Source: Saccharobesus litoralis
GTDB lineage: Bacteria; Pseudomonadota; Gammaproteobacteria; Enterobacterales; Alteromonadaceae
Length of the DNA stretch: 64,000 nt
Reading direction: 5' to 3'
NCBI RefSeq assembly: GCF_003063625.1
Contig: NZ_CP026604.1
Coordinates: 3,326,065 to 3,390,064 of the forward strand
The notes below the pieces were generated by a model. The model saw nothing but the letters and a program-made list of their open reading frames with translations. It searched no databases and was not told the origin of the DNA. Of the stretch, positions 53,895 through 63,325 are shown piece after piece (the first letter of the stretch is position 1; the number at the start of each line of letters is the position of its first letter). Both the position numbers and the translations under genes were made by a program.

Positions 53895-54167
53895 GGATAC
53901 GAAACCTAGGCTGCGATTTTATCGTTGATTCATCATTTACTTGTTATTCCCTAACAGCAGCATTTAAAACACTTATCTATTTTCATTACTCAGTATTGAA
54001 GCCGCGCTAACCATCTATATCAGTAAAGAATGATAAGCCTTTCTTCTGTATGGGAGGCTTGGCTTACAAACATGGCAAGCATTAAGATTTCGATGGAAAG
54101 TCACTGAATAAATACCAACTCTTTAAAAAATCCTAAAAGAGCTTGTTTAATATTATAACGCTAAATG
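53895..54167. other. Gap upstream of the hypothetical gene, no gene seen
   Basis: AT-rich. One short pair AAGCCT (54033) and AGGCTT (54055) could form a hairpin. No ORF with a good ribosome-binding site. Confidence 0.4.
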
Positions 54168-54204
54168 AAATAGGCAAAATAAATTTTACTTATTTTGCCT
54201 ATTT
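54168..54204. terminator. Strong bidirectional terminator after batD
   Basis: AAATAGGCAAAATAA (54168-54182) pairs perfectly with TTATTTTGCCTATTT (54190-54204) around a 7-base loop. It lies 54 bases past the batD stop and ends the six-gene Bat operon. Confidence 0.85.
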
Positions 54205-54257
54205 ATTGGTTGGATTAGTTTAAAACTGCTCTCATTTGGCTGAAATAGCCCCTAGAT

Positions 54258-55958
54258 TTAAGGATTTAAACTAGCTAATTTGTATTTCGGTTGGCTAACA
54301 TGCCAGTTTTGTTGGCGCAGTTTATTTAATATTTTACTCAGTTGCTTGGCATCCCATGCAGTAGGCGTTTTCGCAAACTGGCAGGCGTGCATTTGTTCTA
54401 AAGCTATTCTCAGTTCCTTATTATCAAATGCCGTGATTGCTTGATGTAAGGTTTTGATACCGTCACGTTTGAGTGATGCTGCTGCCCAAACTGGCAATAA
54501 AACTTGTATTTGCTGGCGCTCTGACGCTTTTAACGCTTTGCTTAAACGCCCCCAAGCCAGTTTTTCTGAGTTGCCTTCCATATTACTCGCACTGGTTTTT
54601 TTCGGCCCACGTTGTTGCCATATCATGCCCAATATGACCAATGTTGTGAGTAGCCATAGGCCAGCAAATAAGCTAGTTAAGTAGCCCCATGCCCAAGGAT
54701 TGTCTTGATATTCAATCTGCGTGGCTGGTTGGCTGCTATTAGTGTCTTGATTAATCACGCTAGGTAAGGTGGTGGGGGCCGCCGTGGTTTGCGTCACTTG
54801 CGCAGCTTTAACCGTAATAGTGCGAGCCGCTAATTTGGCTGTTTCTATTTTTTCGGTTTTGGTATTCCACCATTGCACGCTAACTTCAGGCAACGTCACT
54901 TGGCCTGGTTTATTAGGAATAACCGCCATGCTTTCAATGCGCTGGGCGATAATATCATTGCCTCGCACGCCAGTGTGAGTCTCAGCTTGGTCAGGGTACA
55001 CTTTCACATCATTACCGTGATTCATTTGCAATTCTGGTAGTAATTCAGCGGTGACGCCAAGCGCGGTTAATGTAATTGTGCGAGTAATAGGTTCACCTAC
55101 GACAAAGCCTGTTTGTGGTGTCACTTCGTCAAATAGTTGAACCATTTCTGATGGTAGCCAATGCCCTTGATAAGTGGTTGGGATAGGTTTCACCACTAAA
55201 TCGATATCATCACCCAGTTGAGTTACACGTTGCGTTTGATTGCGGGCAAAAAATGAATTACGGCGGCTTTGTCCCACGACAATATCACCACTAAAAATAG
55301 GCGAGGTTAGCGTAAAGTCGCCACTGCGTTGCGGAGTTACCGCGTACTCGCGTTCAATAACTCGGTAGCGTCGGCCATTACGTAGTTGCTCGGTTTCTTT
55401 GTCTTGGCCTATTTGTTCGACAATTGCCCCTTCTAACTCAGGCTGGGTTAAGCTACCTCGCTCCAAATTGACGGCATAAAGTAAACGAACCTTGTAATGC
55501 ACTTGTTGATGTAACCAAACCGTTTTATCTGAAACTGAAGTTTCTACTATGATGTCTTGGCTTTGGCCATCGGATTTTGTTTCGACGACTTGCAGTTGAA
55601 TTGGCTTAGAAAATCCGCCTGCTACTTCAATCGCAGGTATGGTTAACGTACCTAAACGCTTTGCTAATAATTGAATGGTAAAGCGAGTAATGCGCGTTGT
55701 CGTGCCATTAATTGTGCGCGTTTCGGTACTGGTGTTGTTGCCAAGTATGCGAAAGTCTTGATTGAGTGGTGCTAAATTGAGTGCATTAGCACTGACATGT
55801 TCATTGACTGCGACCGTTAGCGTGACCGCCTCTTTTTGCATTATGGGGTTGCGATCGACTGATGCAATCACAGTTGGCGCAGCATAACTACTAGCGCTAA
55901 TTAGGCTAAAAATACAGAGTAAGCTAGTGGTGAATTGCGAATAAAATCGGCTTACCAT
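54258..55958 (-). CDS. batD: BatD family protein
   Basis: 566 residues. Signal peptide SLLCIFSLISASSYAAPTV; two long beta-rich BatD-like repeats (VIASVDRNPIMQKEAVTLTV, VDRNPI signature); a C-terminal membrane helix (YLTSLFAGLWLLTTLVILGM) and cytoplasmic tail ending TPTAWDAKQLSKILNKLRQQ. Last gene of the operon, overlapping the preceding gene by 7 bases. Bat proteins are linked to oxygen and redox tolerance in Bacteroides; role in this group is uncertain. Confidence 0.92.
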   Translation of the reverse strand: MVSRFYSQFTTSLLCIFSLISASSYAAPTVIASVDRNPIMQKEAVTLTVAVNEHVSANALNLAPLNQDFRILGNNTSTETRTINGTTTRITRFTIQLLAKRLGTLTIPAIEVAGGFSKPIQLQVVETKSDGQSQDIIVETSVSDKTVWLHQQVHYKVRLLYAVNLERGSLTQPELEGAIVEQIGQDKETEQLRNGRRYRVIEREYAVTPQRSGDFTLTSPIFSGDIVVGQSRRNSFFARNQTQRVTQLGDDIDLVVKPIPTTYQGHWLPSEMVQLFDEVTPQTGFVVGEPITRTITLTALGVTAELLPELQMNHGNDVKVYPDQAETHTGVRGNDIIAQRIESMAVIPNKPGQVTLPEVSVQWWNTKTEKIETAKLAARTITVKAAQVTQTTAAPTTLPSVINQDTNSSQPATQIEYQDNPWAWGYLTSLFAGLWLLTTLVILGMIWQQRGPKKTSASNMEGNSEKLAWGRLSKALKASERQQIQVLLPVWAAASLKRDGIKTLHQAITAFDNKELRIALEQMHACQFAKTPTAWDAKQLSKILNKLRQQNWHVSQPKYKLASLNP

Positions 55959-57940
55959 GATTGATTGGCTCCTGTCGGTGGTTGAAAGCGTTTACGCTGT
56001 CTGGCTTCAAGTTGCATTTTACGACGTAATAAAAACGCAGGGTCATCTTCAACCTTGTTTAATAACTTTTGAATAACTTGTTGTTGCTCTTGGTTGGCGC
56101 GTTCTTCTTCAGTTAATTCACGCGCTTGAGCTTGTTGCTCAGCATTTTGTTCTTCAGCACTTTCTTCTTGTGCTTGTTGAGCTTGCTGTTCTTCAGATTG
56201 TTCTTCTTCGCTTTCTTCGCCAGCGGACTGTTGAGCCTGTTGCTCTTGCTCGCTTTGCTCGGCGCTGTCTTCATTGGATTGGCTGTCTTGCTGTTCGCCT
56301 TGCTGTTGATCGTTTTGTGCCTGCTGGTTTTGGCTTTGCTGACCGTCTTGTTGTTCCGAGTTTTGTTGCTGATCCTGCTGGCCGTTTTGCTGACCTTCTT
56401 GTTGATCAGAATTTTGCTGATCTTGCTCGCCATTTTGCTCTTGGTTTTCGCCGTTTTGCTGTTGTTGCTTTTGCTGCTGTTTAAGCTGTTCGGCTAACGC
56501 TTTGTTATCTTTGGCTTGCTGAAAATCAGGACGTTGTTGCAAGGCTTCGTCATAAGCCTGAATGGCTTCGTCTAACTTACCTAAATTTGCTAGCGCATTG
56601 CCTTTGTTGTACAAGGAATCCGGATCCTTGTAATCGGCCAAGGTTTGAGCTGCGGCTTCGTAATTACCTTGTTTAAACTGGCTTGCGGCTTGCCATTTTG
56701 CATCTTCAAACAATTGTGCGGCACTTGAGTAGTCTTGGTTGGCAAACGCTTGCTGGCCTTGTTGGTCACGGGTTTGCCAAAGGTCATTCCACCAACTGGT
56801 TTCGACGGTGGCTGGAGGTTGATTGCCTTCACTGTCTTCATTCCTTTCTCCACCCGTTTCTTCATTGGGTATTGCCGCGGGTGCAGTGGTTGGTGTTTGA
56901 TTAGCCATGACCTCGCTAGCAGGCTGCAAAATCAGTAGGACAGGGATAAGACTATAAATTACGCCACGCCGAAATGCATACGCAGCAAAAGGTAAAATAA
57001 ATAATACTAACCAAGGTCCCATTTCTTGCCATTGATCGCCAACTTCTTGCTGGTCTTCATCTAATTTTACGTCTTCAACGCCACTGAGCAACTTGACTAA
57101 GGTTTGAATATCACTGTCGTCGGCTGTCATATCCATGTAGTAGCCACCCGACAAGCTACTGATTTTTTGTAGTAAGCGTGCGTCTAATTTAGGGATGACA
57201 ATCGCCCCAGTATGATCTTTTAGTAAGTCGCCGTTGGCCATTTTTATGGGAGCGCCGTTGGCAGTGCCTATGCCTAAGGTTAATAAACGATAGGGGTTTT
57301 GTTGCACAAACTCGCCGAGCTCAGACATATCACTTGTGCGAATGCCGTCGGTAATCCAAACAATATCGCCTTTGGCGTAACCGGCATCTTGTAATAACTT
57401 AACCGCGTGCTCTAAGCCGACAATGGGCGTGCTACCTTGCACTGGCATGATCTCCGGACTTAAGCTTGGTATTAAAGTCAGTAGGTTATTGTTATCTGGT
57501 GTTAATGGACTGATGGTAAATGCATCTCCTGCATACACGACTAAACCTAAATCACCTTCTGTAATTTGGTCTATGAGTTCCATTACTTTAAAGCGAGCTC
57601 GGCTAAGGCGGTCGGGCTTAATGTCGGTTGAGCGCATTGACATTGACATGTCTAATAAAACAATTTTGCCTGCTTGAGCTTGAAATACGGGTTGCGGTAG
57701 GCGTTGCCATGTTGGACCTGCTAAGGCAATGGTCACAATTATCCAGACAAAAGCAATTAACCAACGTGGGATCGCCTGCTGACTGGCCTTTTTATCTAAG
57801 ACGTGGCGCAGTAAGTGATTCGGAATAACCCCTTGCCAGCCTGAGCGTGCAATACTGACTCGTTTAAGTTGCCAAGCCAATACCATTAATGGGATCAAGG
57901 TTAGCAACCACCATGGACGAATAAAATGAAATTCAGCCAT
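55952..57940 (-). CDS. batB: BatB-type VWA protein fused to TPR and a Gln/Glu-rich region (BatB/BatC)
   Basis: 662 residues. Two N-terminal membrane helices, VWA domain with MIDAS LDMSMSM and TDGIRTSD, a third/fourth helix pair near 310-345 (LFILPFAAYAFRRGVIYSLI), TPR repeats (ALANLGKLDEAIQAYDEALQ), and a very long low-complexity stretch of Gln, Asn, Glu and Ala at about 485-615. The C-terminus has a Arg-rich RKMQLEARQRKRFQPP. It combines BatB and BatC, which are separate in Bacteroides. TAATG overlap with the gene upstream. Confidence 0.92.
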   Translation of the reverse strand: MAEFHFIRPWWLLTLIPLMVLAWQLKRVSIARSGWQGVIPNHLLRHVLDKKASQQAIPRWLIAFVWIIVTIALAGPTWQRLPQPVFQAQAGKIVLLDMSMSMRSTDIKPDRLSRARFKVMELIDQITEGDLGLVVYAGDAFTISPLTPDNNNLLTLIPSLSPEIMPVQGSTPIVGLEHAVKLLQDAGYAKGDIVWITDGIRTSDMSELGEFVQQNPYRLLTLGIGTANGAPIKMANGDLLKDHTGAIVIPKLDARLLQKISSLSGGYYMDMTADDSDIQTLVKLLSGVEDVKLDEDQQEVGDQWQEMGPWLVLFILPFAAYAFRRGVIYSLIPVLLILQPASEVMANQTPTTAPAAIPNEETGGERNEDSEGNQPPATVETSWWNDLWQTRDQQGQQAFANQDYSSAAQLFEDAKWQAASQFKQGNYEAAAQTLADYKDPDSLYNKGNALANLGKLDEAIQAYDEALQQRPDFQQAKDNKALAEQLKQQQKQQQQNGENQEQNGEQDQQNSDQQEGQQNGQQDQQQNSEQQDGQQSQNQQAQNDQQQGEQQDSQSNEDSAEQSEQEQQAQQSAGEESEEEQSEEQQAQQAQEESAEEQNAEQQAQARELTEEERANQEQQQVIQKLLNKVEDDPAFLLRRKMQLEARQRKRFQPPTGANQSW

Positions 57941-58995
57941 TATTGCACTCCTTTATCTATTACCGAACTAGCAGGATTGTTAGTTGATGCTTTAGCATTA
58001 GGCTTTTGCCAAGGCCAGCTAAGCGTTGTGCTGATGGCACTTAAAACCGGCAGTAAACTTAGTAGCAATGCTAGCCCTAACGGCCAATAGAATAACGCGG
58101 TGAGTGGGCGCATTTGTACTTCTTCGGCGGCAATAGGCTCCAACTCGTCTAGCACTTCGTATATTTTTTCTAGCTGGCCAGTACTTTTCGCTCGAAAATA
58201 TTGGCCACCGGTTTCTTTAGCCAATTGTTGTAATAAACCTTCATCTAAATCGGCATCGGCGCGTTGCGTGCCAAAACCAAAAAAGCCGCGTGATAGCACC
58301 TGGTCAGATGCGACACCTATGGTGTAAATTTTGATCCCTTCTGCTTTGGCTAATTCTAACGCTTCTGCGGGTTCTAAATTACCCGCGGTATTTTGACCAT
58401 CAGTAAGTAAAACCAGAATACGGTTAGATTCATCTTGCAACTTAAAGCGCTTGGCAGCCAAACCTATGGCATCGCCAATTGCTGTTTTTTCACCCACTAG
58501 GCCTAGAATCGATTCCTTGAGTAGTTGTTGAACCGTGTTTAAGTCACGCGTGAGTGGCGTTTGCAAATAAGCGGTATCGGCAAACAAAATAAGCCCTAGG
58601 CGATCTCCCGAGCGCCGCGTAATAAAGTCCTGCATGACATGCTTGGTCATGGTCAGGCGATCAACTTGACGACCTTTGATTGTCATATCTTCTGCTTGCA
58701 TGGAGCCAGACAAGTCAACGGCCAACATAATGTCGCGCCCTTCAGTAGGTAAACTGACAGGTTCGCCCAAATATTGTGGCCGCGCCGCGGCTAATACTAA
58801 TAATAACCAGATAAAACTGGGCAAAATCAAACGCGTCACTTTACCTTGATTTGGCTCTGCCGCCGCTTGTTTATGCATATGCCAAATAGGTGCTCTTAAT
58901 ACCGCAGCTTGGGCGCTTTGTTTACGGGGTAACAAGCGATATAACAGAGGTAACGGCAAAAGTAGTAAAGCCCAAAGCCAAGCAAATTCAAACAT
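57940..58995 (-). CDS. batA: BatA-type VWA membrane protein
   Basis: 351 residues. N-terminal membrane helices (WALLLLPLPLLYRLLP, LPSFIWLLLVLAAARP), VWA domain with MIDAS AVDLSGSMQAED and LTDGQNTAG, and a C-terminal membrane helix (LFYWPLGLALLLSLLPVL). Overlaps the upstream gene by 8 bases and the downstream gene by 1. Metal-dependent ligand binding is likely, partner unknown. Confidence 0.93.
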   Translation of the reverse strand: MFEFAWLWALLLLPLPLLYRLLPRKQSAQAAVLRAPIWHMHKQAAAEPNQGKVTRLILPSFIWLLLVLAAARPQYLGEPVSLPTEGRDIMLAVDLSGSMQAEDMTIKGRQVDRLTMTKHVMQDFITRRSGDRLGLILFADTAYLQTPLTRDLNTVQQLLKESILGLVGEKTAIGDAIGLAAKRFKLQDESNRILVLLTDGQNTAGNLEPAEALELAKAEGIKIYTIGVASDQVLSRGFFGFGTQRADADLDEGLLQQLAKETGGQYFRAKSTGQLEKIYEVLDELEPIAAEEVQMRPLTALFYWPLGLALLLSLLPVLSAISTTLSWPWQKPNAKASTNNPASSVIDKGVQ

Positions 58996-59731
58996 GAGCT
59001 GGCTCCTGTGCTAATTTTGGGGCTGGTTCAAGTTGCTGTAATTGCTTATTGGACGCCGGTAGTGCTTGGCTTAGCCAAAAGTTGGCTGCTTGTTTAAATT
59101 GATTTAGCTGAGCCGCAGAAACGTCTTTGGCGATTGGCGTATATAGCTGGTCAATCATAAGTTTAAGCTTAGGTTTTAGCTCGTTTCGGTGTTGTTGTTT
59201 AACTTGGTTCAACAAAAAATTTAGCCAAACGTCACCGTTTAACGGCGCAATATGCTGGCGTGGAAAATAGCTTAAGCAAGCTTGCTTAAGTAAGGTATTT
59301 ATCTCGGCTATAGAGCTAGCTTTAGTTATGGCTTGTTTGGCTTGCCTGACCGCGGTCGCCTTTTTATAAGCTTGTACGGCAAAGTAAATTGCGACAACAA
59401 CTAAAACTAAGCCTAAAATCCCTAGTATCCACCAGCCCACAGCCGGAAATTGGCTAATTTGTGTTGGCTCAATACTGTGTTTGAATGCCGCCATAACATC
59501 TGGAACGCTATTTGGCATTTGTCCTGCTTGTGGCATAGCTTGTGGCATAGCTTGTGGTATCGATTGAGGCAGAGCTTGCGGAATGGCTTGGGATGCGCCA
59601 GCCGATTGTGCATTCGCTAAATCTTGTGCTTGTTGTAAGTTTTCTGGCAAAGGCTCAGGAAAAGCGTGTAAAGGCAAACTGTCTTGAGCGGTATTGGCTG
59701 CTGAGTTAGCGACAAGTGTATTAGCGAGCAT
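58988..59731 (-). CDS. DUF4381 family membrane protein
   Basis: 247 residues. A Gln/Ala/Pro-rich N-terminus with a tandem peptide pattern IPQAMPQAMPQA (about 50-65), then one membrane helix (VGWWILGILGLVLVVVAIYF) and a helical cytoplasmic domain with HIAPLNGDVWLNFLLNQVK. Matches DUF4381 by the helix-plus-domain layout and its constant place between DUF58 and BatA genes. Function unknown. Confidence 0.85.
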   Translation of the reverse strand: MLANTLVANSAANTAQDSLPLHAFPEPLPENLQQAQDLANAQSAGASQAIPQALPQSIPQAMPQAMPQAGQMPNSVPDVMAAFKHSIEPTQISQFPAVGWWILGILGLVLVVVAIYFAVQAYKKATAVRQAKQAITKASSIAEINTLLKQACLSYFPRQHIAPLNGDVWLNFLLNQVKQQHRNELKPKLKLMIDQLYTPIAKDVSAAQLNQFKQAANFWLSQALPASNKQLQQLEPAPKLAQEPAHV

Positions 59732-60683
59732 GTTTTAATTGCTCCTCTAATGTTTGGCCGGCACTGATATCGATAATTTGACAACGGCACTGTTTTAGTT
59801 TTTTGCTTTGTTCCGTTAAATAAAATGCCGCTTCTTGGCGATATTCTCGGCTTAAGCTGTCATCGCCTAAGGTTAATAATCCGGATTTGTCACCATCCTT
59901 CACTTGCAATGATTGGCGCAGTTGTACCTGTGGCAAAGCAACTTCCAATGGGTCAAGAATACGAAATGCGCGTAGCTCACAATGACGGGCTAATTGACTT
60001 AAATGTTGGAGAGCTTGATCATCAAGTAAAGCAAAATCACTGACTAGATTAACTAGTGAGCCAGGTTTAGCCAAGCGACGTAAACGAGCGCAGGCTTCGG
60101 CAAACGAGGTTGCAGAGTCACTAATTTGTCGGTTGTCAGTGTTTTGACTTAGCGATTCTAAGGCGTGTAAATATTGTAAAACACCTTGTTGGCGCGAGCG
60201 GGGCTTAAGCTCTTGGTGTTGCACACCGTTAAATACCACGCCACCCACGCGATCGCCTCGTTTTTTGCCATTCCAAGCGAGTAGAGCGGCAACATGGCTA
60301 GCTTGAACGGATTTGTATAATAGCTGACTACCAAACTGCATCGTTTGGCTTAAGTCGGTTAAAATAAAGATCGGCCGTTCTTTTTCTTCACGGAATAACT
60401 TGGTGTAAGTTTCGCCGGTGCGCGCGGTTACGCGCCAGTCGATCATTCGCGGATCGTCACCGGTTTGATAATGGCGAACCTCGTCAAACTCCATGCCACG
60501 GCCTTTAGACTTAGCTAAATAGTTACCGGCTAATTTTGCTTGATTGGCAATACGAGGTGTTAAATCGAGTAAACTGGTTTTGCCACGATAGTACAGCAGT
60601 TCATGAATACCACTTTGTACGCCATTGGACTTAATTTGCTCCAACCAATAGATTGGATCTAGGTGTTCAGCCGTTGACAACAT
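59721..60683 (-). CDS. DUF58 domain protein
   Basis: 320 residues from the ATG at 60683 (AAAGAAAGAG upstream); an upstream TTG would add 9 residues. Contains RGMEFDEVRHYQTGDDPRMI with DWRVTARTGETYTKLFREE, the DUF58 signature, and a VWA-like fold start (RPIFILTDLSQTMQFG). MoxR-linked; probably a chaperone or metal-loading partner of MoxR. Overlaps the DUF4381 gene by 11 bases. Confidence 0.93.
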   Translation of the reverse strand: MLSTAEHLDPIYWLEQIKSNGVQSGIHELLYYRGKTSLLDLTPRIANQAKLAGNYLAKSKGRGMEFDEVRHYQTGDDPRMIDWRVTARTGETYTKLFREEKERPIFILTDLSQTMQFGSQLLYKSVQASHVAALLAWNGKKRGDRVGGVVFNGVQHQELKPRSRQQGVLQYLHALESLSQNTDNRQISDSATSFAEACARLRRLAKPGSLVNLVSDFALLDDQALQHLSQLARHCELRAFRILDPLEVALPQVQLRQSLQVKDGDKSGLLTLGDDSLSREYRQEAAFYLTEQSKKLKQCRCQIIDISAGQTLEEQLKHAR

Positions 60684-60723
60684 AACTCTTTCTTTGCGAC
60701 TCAATATCAAGATTAACCTAGGG

Positions 60724-61680
60724 TTAAGGCACTGCGACCTGAGATAAAATTTTATCTAGTACGGCATTGGCTGTGATCCCATCGGCTTCTGCTTCATAAG
60801 TCAGTAACAGTCGGTGGCGCAATACGTTGTGAAATACCGCTTGAATATCTTGCGGCGTCACAAAGTCACGTTCAGATAACCAAGCTTTTGCGCGGGCACA
60901 ACGGTCTAAGCTGATCGTGGCGCGCGGACTGGCTCCAAAGCCGATCCACTTGGCTAGCTGTTCATCGTATAACTCAGGTTGGCGCGTCGCAATGATCAGG
61001 TTAACCAAATAATCTTCTAACTCAGGTGCCATATGAATAGACAGCACTTGTTCACGCGCTTGAAATATGGTGTCTTGGGTTAAGTCTGCCGGTGGCTCTA
61101 CCACCTCGTGCAAGGCTTCATTGCGGGTTAATTGCAATATGGCTTTTTCTGTTTCTGCGCCAGGGTATACCACATCCAAATGCATTAAAAAGCGGTCGAG
61201 CTGTGCTTCAGGTAACGGATAGGTTCCTTCTTGCTCTAACGGGTTTTGTGTGGCCATGACTAAGAATAAATCCGGCAGTGGGTACGTTGTACGGCCAACG
61301 GTGATCTGCTTTTCTGCCATGGCTTCTAATAGTGCTGATTGCACTTTCGCCGGTGCGCGGTTGATTTCATCCGCTAAAATTAAATTATGAAATAACGGCC
61401 CTTGTTGAAAAACAAATGTACCGTCTTCTGGTCGATAAATATCCGTACCGGTTAAATCAGCAGGTAGTAAGTCTGGGGTAAATTGCACACGGTGAAAATC
61501 GCCTTCAATACCGTTAGCTAACGCATTAATGGCGCGTGTTTTGGCTAATCCCGGTGGGCCTTCTACCAATAAATGACCATTGGCGAGTAGGGCGATTAAG
61601 ATATTTTCGGTTAACTCAGGTTGACCAATAACTTGCGAATCTAAGTACTGTTTTAATTGATGAAATTTTGCGACCGACAT
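60724..61680 (-). CDS. MoxR-family AAA+ ATPase
   Basis: 318 residues. Walker A EGPPGLAKTRAI, Walker B LILADEINRAPAKVQSALLE, sensor 1 FLVMATQNPLEQEGTYPLPE and arginine finger AQLDRFLMHL; a C-terminal lid (RAKAWLSERDFVTPQDIQAV). First gene of the six-gene Bat operon, and the probable driver of assembly or metal insertion for its VWA partners. Confidence 0.95.
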   Translation of the reverse strand: MSVAKFHQLKQYLDSQVIGQPELTENILIALLANGHLLVEGPPGLAKTRAINALANGIEGDFHRVQFTPDLLPADLTGTDIYRPEDGTFVFQQGPLFHNLILADEINRAPAKVQSALLEAMAEKQITVGRTTYPLPDLFLVMATQNPLEQEGTYPLPEAQLDRFLMHLDVVYPGAETEKAILQLTRNEALHEVVEPPADLTQDTIFQAREQVLSIHMAPELEDYLVNLIIATRQPELYDEQLAKWIGFGASPRATISLDRCARAKAWLSERDFVTPQDIQAVFHNVLRHRLLLTYEAEADGITANAVLDKILSQVAVP

Positions 61681-61974
61681 AATGCTTTCATTGCTTAGTT
61701 ATTTTGCTGCCATGTTTTATAAGGACAAACTTGGTGTTTTCAAGGTTTGTTGATGCGATGTAACGCTAAATGCCCAAATAAGAGGCGGTTCAAGTTGAAA
61801 AGTTCCGTAAAGATTGGCTTTTTCTTAATAATTTACTTCGAAAGACTTTTATCTAACTATATGAACAAATTGACGAAAAATTCACTTTGTTCTGGTTTAT
61901 TTCTGCTATTTTTAAACAAGCGTTTAAAAAAGCTTTGTTTTCCTTTCTAACGCACTTTAGAATAACAAAAACTT
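61681..61974. other. Divergent region between moxR and fadI, no gene seen
   Basis: AT-rich. It must hold the promoters of both the Bat operon and fadIJ. A short ORF-like stretch (61747-61950) has no ribosome-binding site and is ignored. No clear sigma-54 or other motif found. Confidence 0.4.
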
Positions 61975-61991
61975 AACAGGTCAGACCACTT
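61975..61991. promoter_or_regulatory. FadR-type operator upstream of fadI
   Basis: AACAGGTCAGACCACTT, with the central palindrome GGTCAGACC; FadR sites read TGGTCNGACCA. It ends 9 bases before the fadI start codon, so binding would block transcription. Long-chain acyl-CoA would relieve repression. Confidence 0.7.
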
Positions 61992-62000
61992 GGAGTTAGT

Positions 62001-63308
62001 ATGAGCCAGAGCCCAGTCAAAACGACGGACGGCCAACGCATTGCGGTTGTCTCAGGGTTGCGTACCCCATTTGCTAAACAAGCTACGTATTTTCACGGCG
62101 TATCGGCCTTAGATATGGCTAAGCTTGTGGTAAACGAACTTTTGTTGAAAAACGAACTTGACCCGCAAGAAATAGAGCAAGTCGTCTATGGTCAAGTTGT
62201 GCAAATGCCAGCAGCACCTAATATCGCACGAGAGATAGTACTAGGGACAGGTATGGCGGTGACTACTGATGCCTATAGTGTAAGTCGAGCCTGTGCCACT
62301 AGCTTTCAAAGTACAGCCAATATTTGTGAATCGATTATGGCGGGTAATATTAGTACAGGTATTGCTGGTGGGGCTGATTCATCCTCTGTTTTACCGATTG
62401 GCGTGTCGAAAAAGTTAGCGCGGGCCTTAGTCGATTTATCTAAGGCTAGAACCTTGGGCCAGCGCTTATCTATTATCAAACGTTTGGGTTTAAAAGATTT
62501 ACTGCCTGTTCCCCCTGCTGTGGCTGAATACTCAACCGGATTGAGTATGGGGCAAACCGCAGAGCAAATGGCTAAAACCCATCAAATATCGCGAGCCGAT
62601 CAAGATGCGTTGGCGCATCGTTCTCATGATTTGGCGGCCAAAGCGTGGAGTGATGGCAAAATGGCTGATGAAGTGATGGTAGCCCATGCCGTGCCATACA
62701 AATCCTATTTGGATGTTGATAATAATATTCGCTTTAATTCGAGCTTGGATTCTTACGCTAAATTACGCCCAGTATTTGATCGTAAGCATGGTTCAGTGAC
62801 CGCGGCTAATGCGACGCCATTAACTGATGGCGCTTCGGCTATTTTGTTAATGCGTGAAGACAAAGCCAAAGCCTTAGGCTATCAACCCATAGGTTATATT
62901 CGCGCTTTCGCGTTTACTGCCATTGATGTTTGGCAGGATATGCTAATGGGGCCGAGTTACGCGACGCCGAAAGTGCTAGCTAAAGCGGGTATGCAACTGA
63001 GGGATTTAGATTTAATTGAAATGCATGAAGCATTTGCGGCGCAAGCCTTAGCCAACATGAAAATGTTTGCGAGTAAAAAGTTTGCCCAAGAGCAATTGGG
63101 ACTGAGTGCGGCAATTGGTGAAATCGATATGGAAAAGTTTAATGTTAATGGTGGTTCGATTGCCTATGGTCATCCCTTCGCCGCTACCGGTACGCGTTTG
63201 ATCACGCAAACTTTAAATGAGCTTAATCGTCGCGGTGGTGGTGTAGGCTTAACAACAGCGTGTGCGGCCGGTGGTTTGGGTGCAGCCATGATAGTGGAAA
63301 CAGAATAG
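62001..63308 (+). CDS. fadI: 3-ketoacyl-CoA thiolase (FadI, beta subunit)
   Basis: Last step of beta-oxidation. 435 residues, close to E. coli FadI (436). Catalytic Cys in [12 protein letters not shown], then [33 protein letters not shown] with the catalytic His, and [13 protein letters not shown] with the second Cys. GGAG precedes the ATG. Followed after 17 bases by fadJ. Confidence 0.97.
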   Translation: MSQSPVKTTDGQRIAVVSGLRTPFAKQATYFHGVSALDMAKLVVNELLLKNELDPQEIEQVVYGQVVQMPAAPNIAREIVLGTGMAVTTDAYSVSRACATSFQSTANICESIMAGNISTGIAGGADSSSVLPIGVSKKLARALVDLSKARTLGQRLSIIKRLGLKDLLPVPPAVAEYSTGLSMGQTAEQMAKTHQISRADQDALAHRSHDLAAKAWSDGKMADEVMVAHAVPYKSYLDVDNNIRFNSSLDSYAKLRPVFDRKHGSVTAANATPLTDGASAILLMREDKAKALGYQPIGYIRAFAFTAIDVWQDMLMGPSYATPKVLAKAGMQLRDLDLIEMHEAFAAQALANMKMFASKKFAQEQLGLSAAIGEIDMEKFNVNGGSIAYGHPFAATGTRLITQTLNELNRRGGGVGLTTACAAGGLGAAMIVETE

Positions 63309-63325
63309 GGCCTAGGGGAATGACA

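Noticed and set aside
56126-56497. Long open frames on the plus strand opposite the Gln-rich part of BatB/BatC
   Set aside because: The low-complexity Gln/Glu coding sequence yields Leu-rich antisense frames without ribosome-binding sites; they are shadows.
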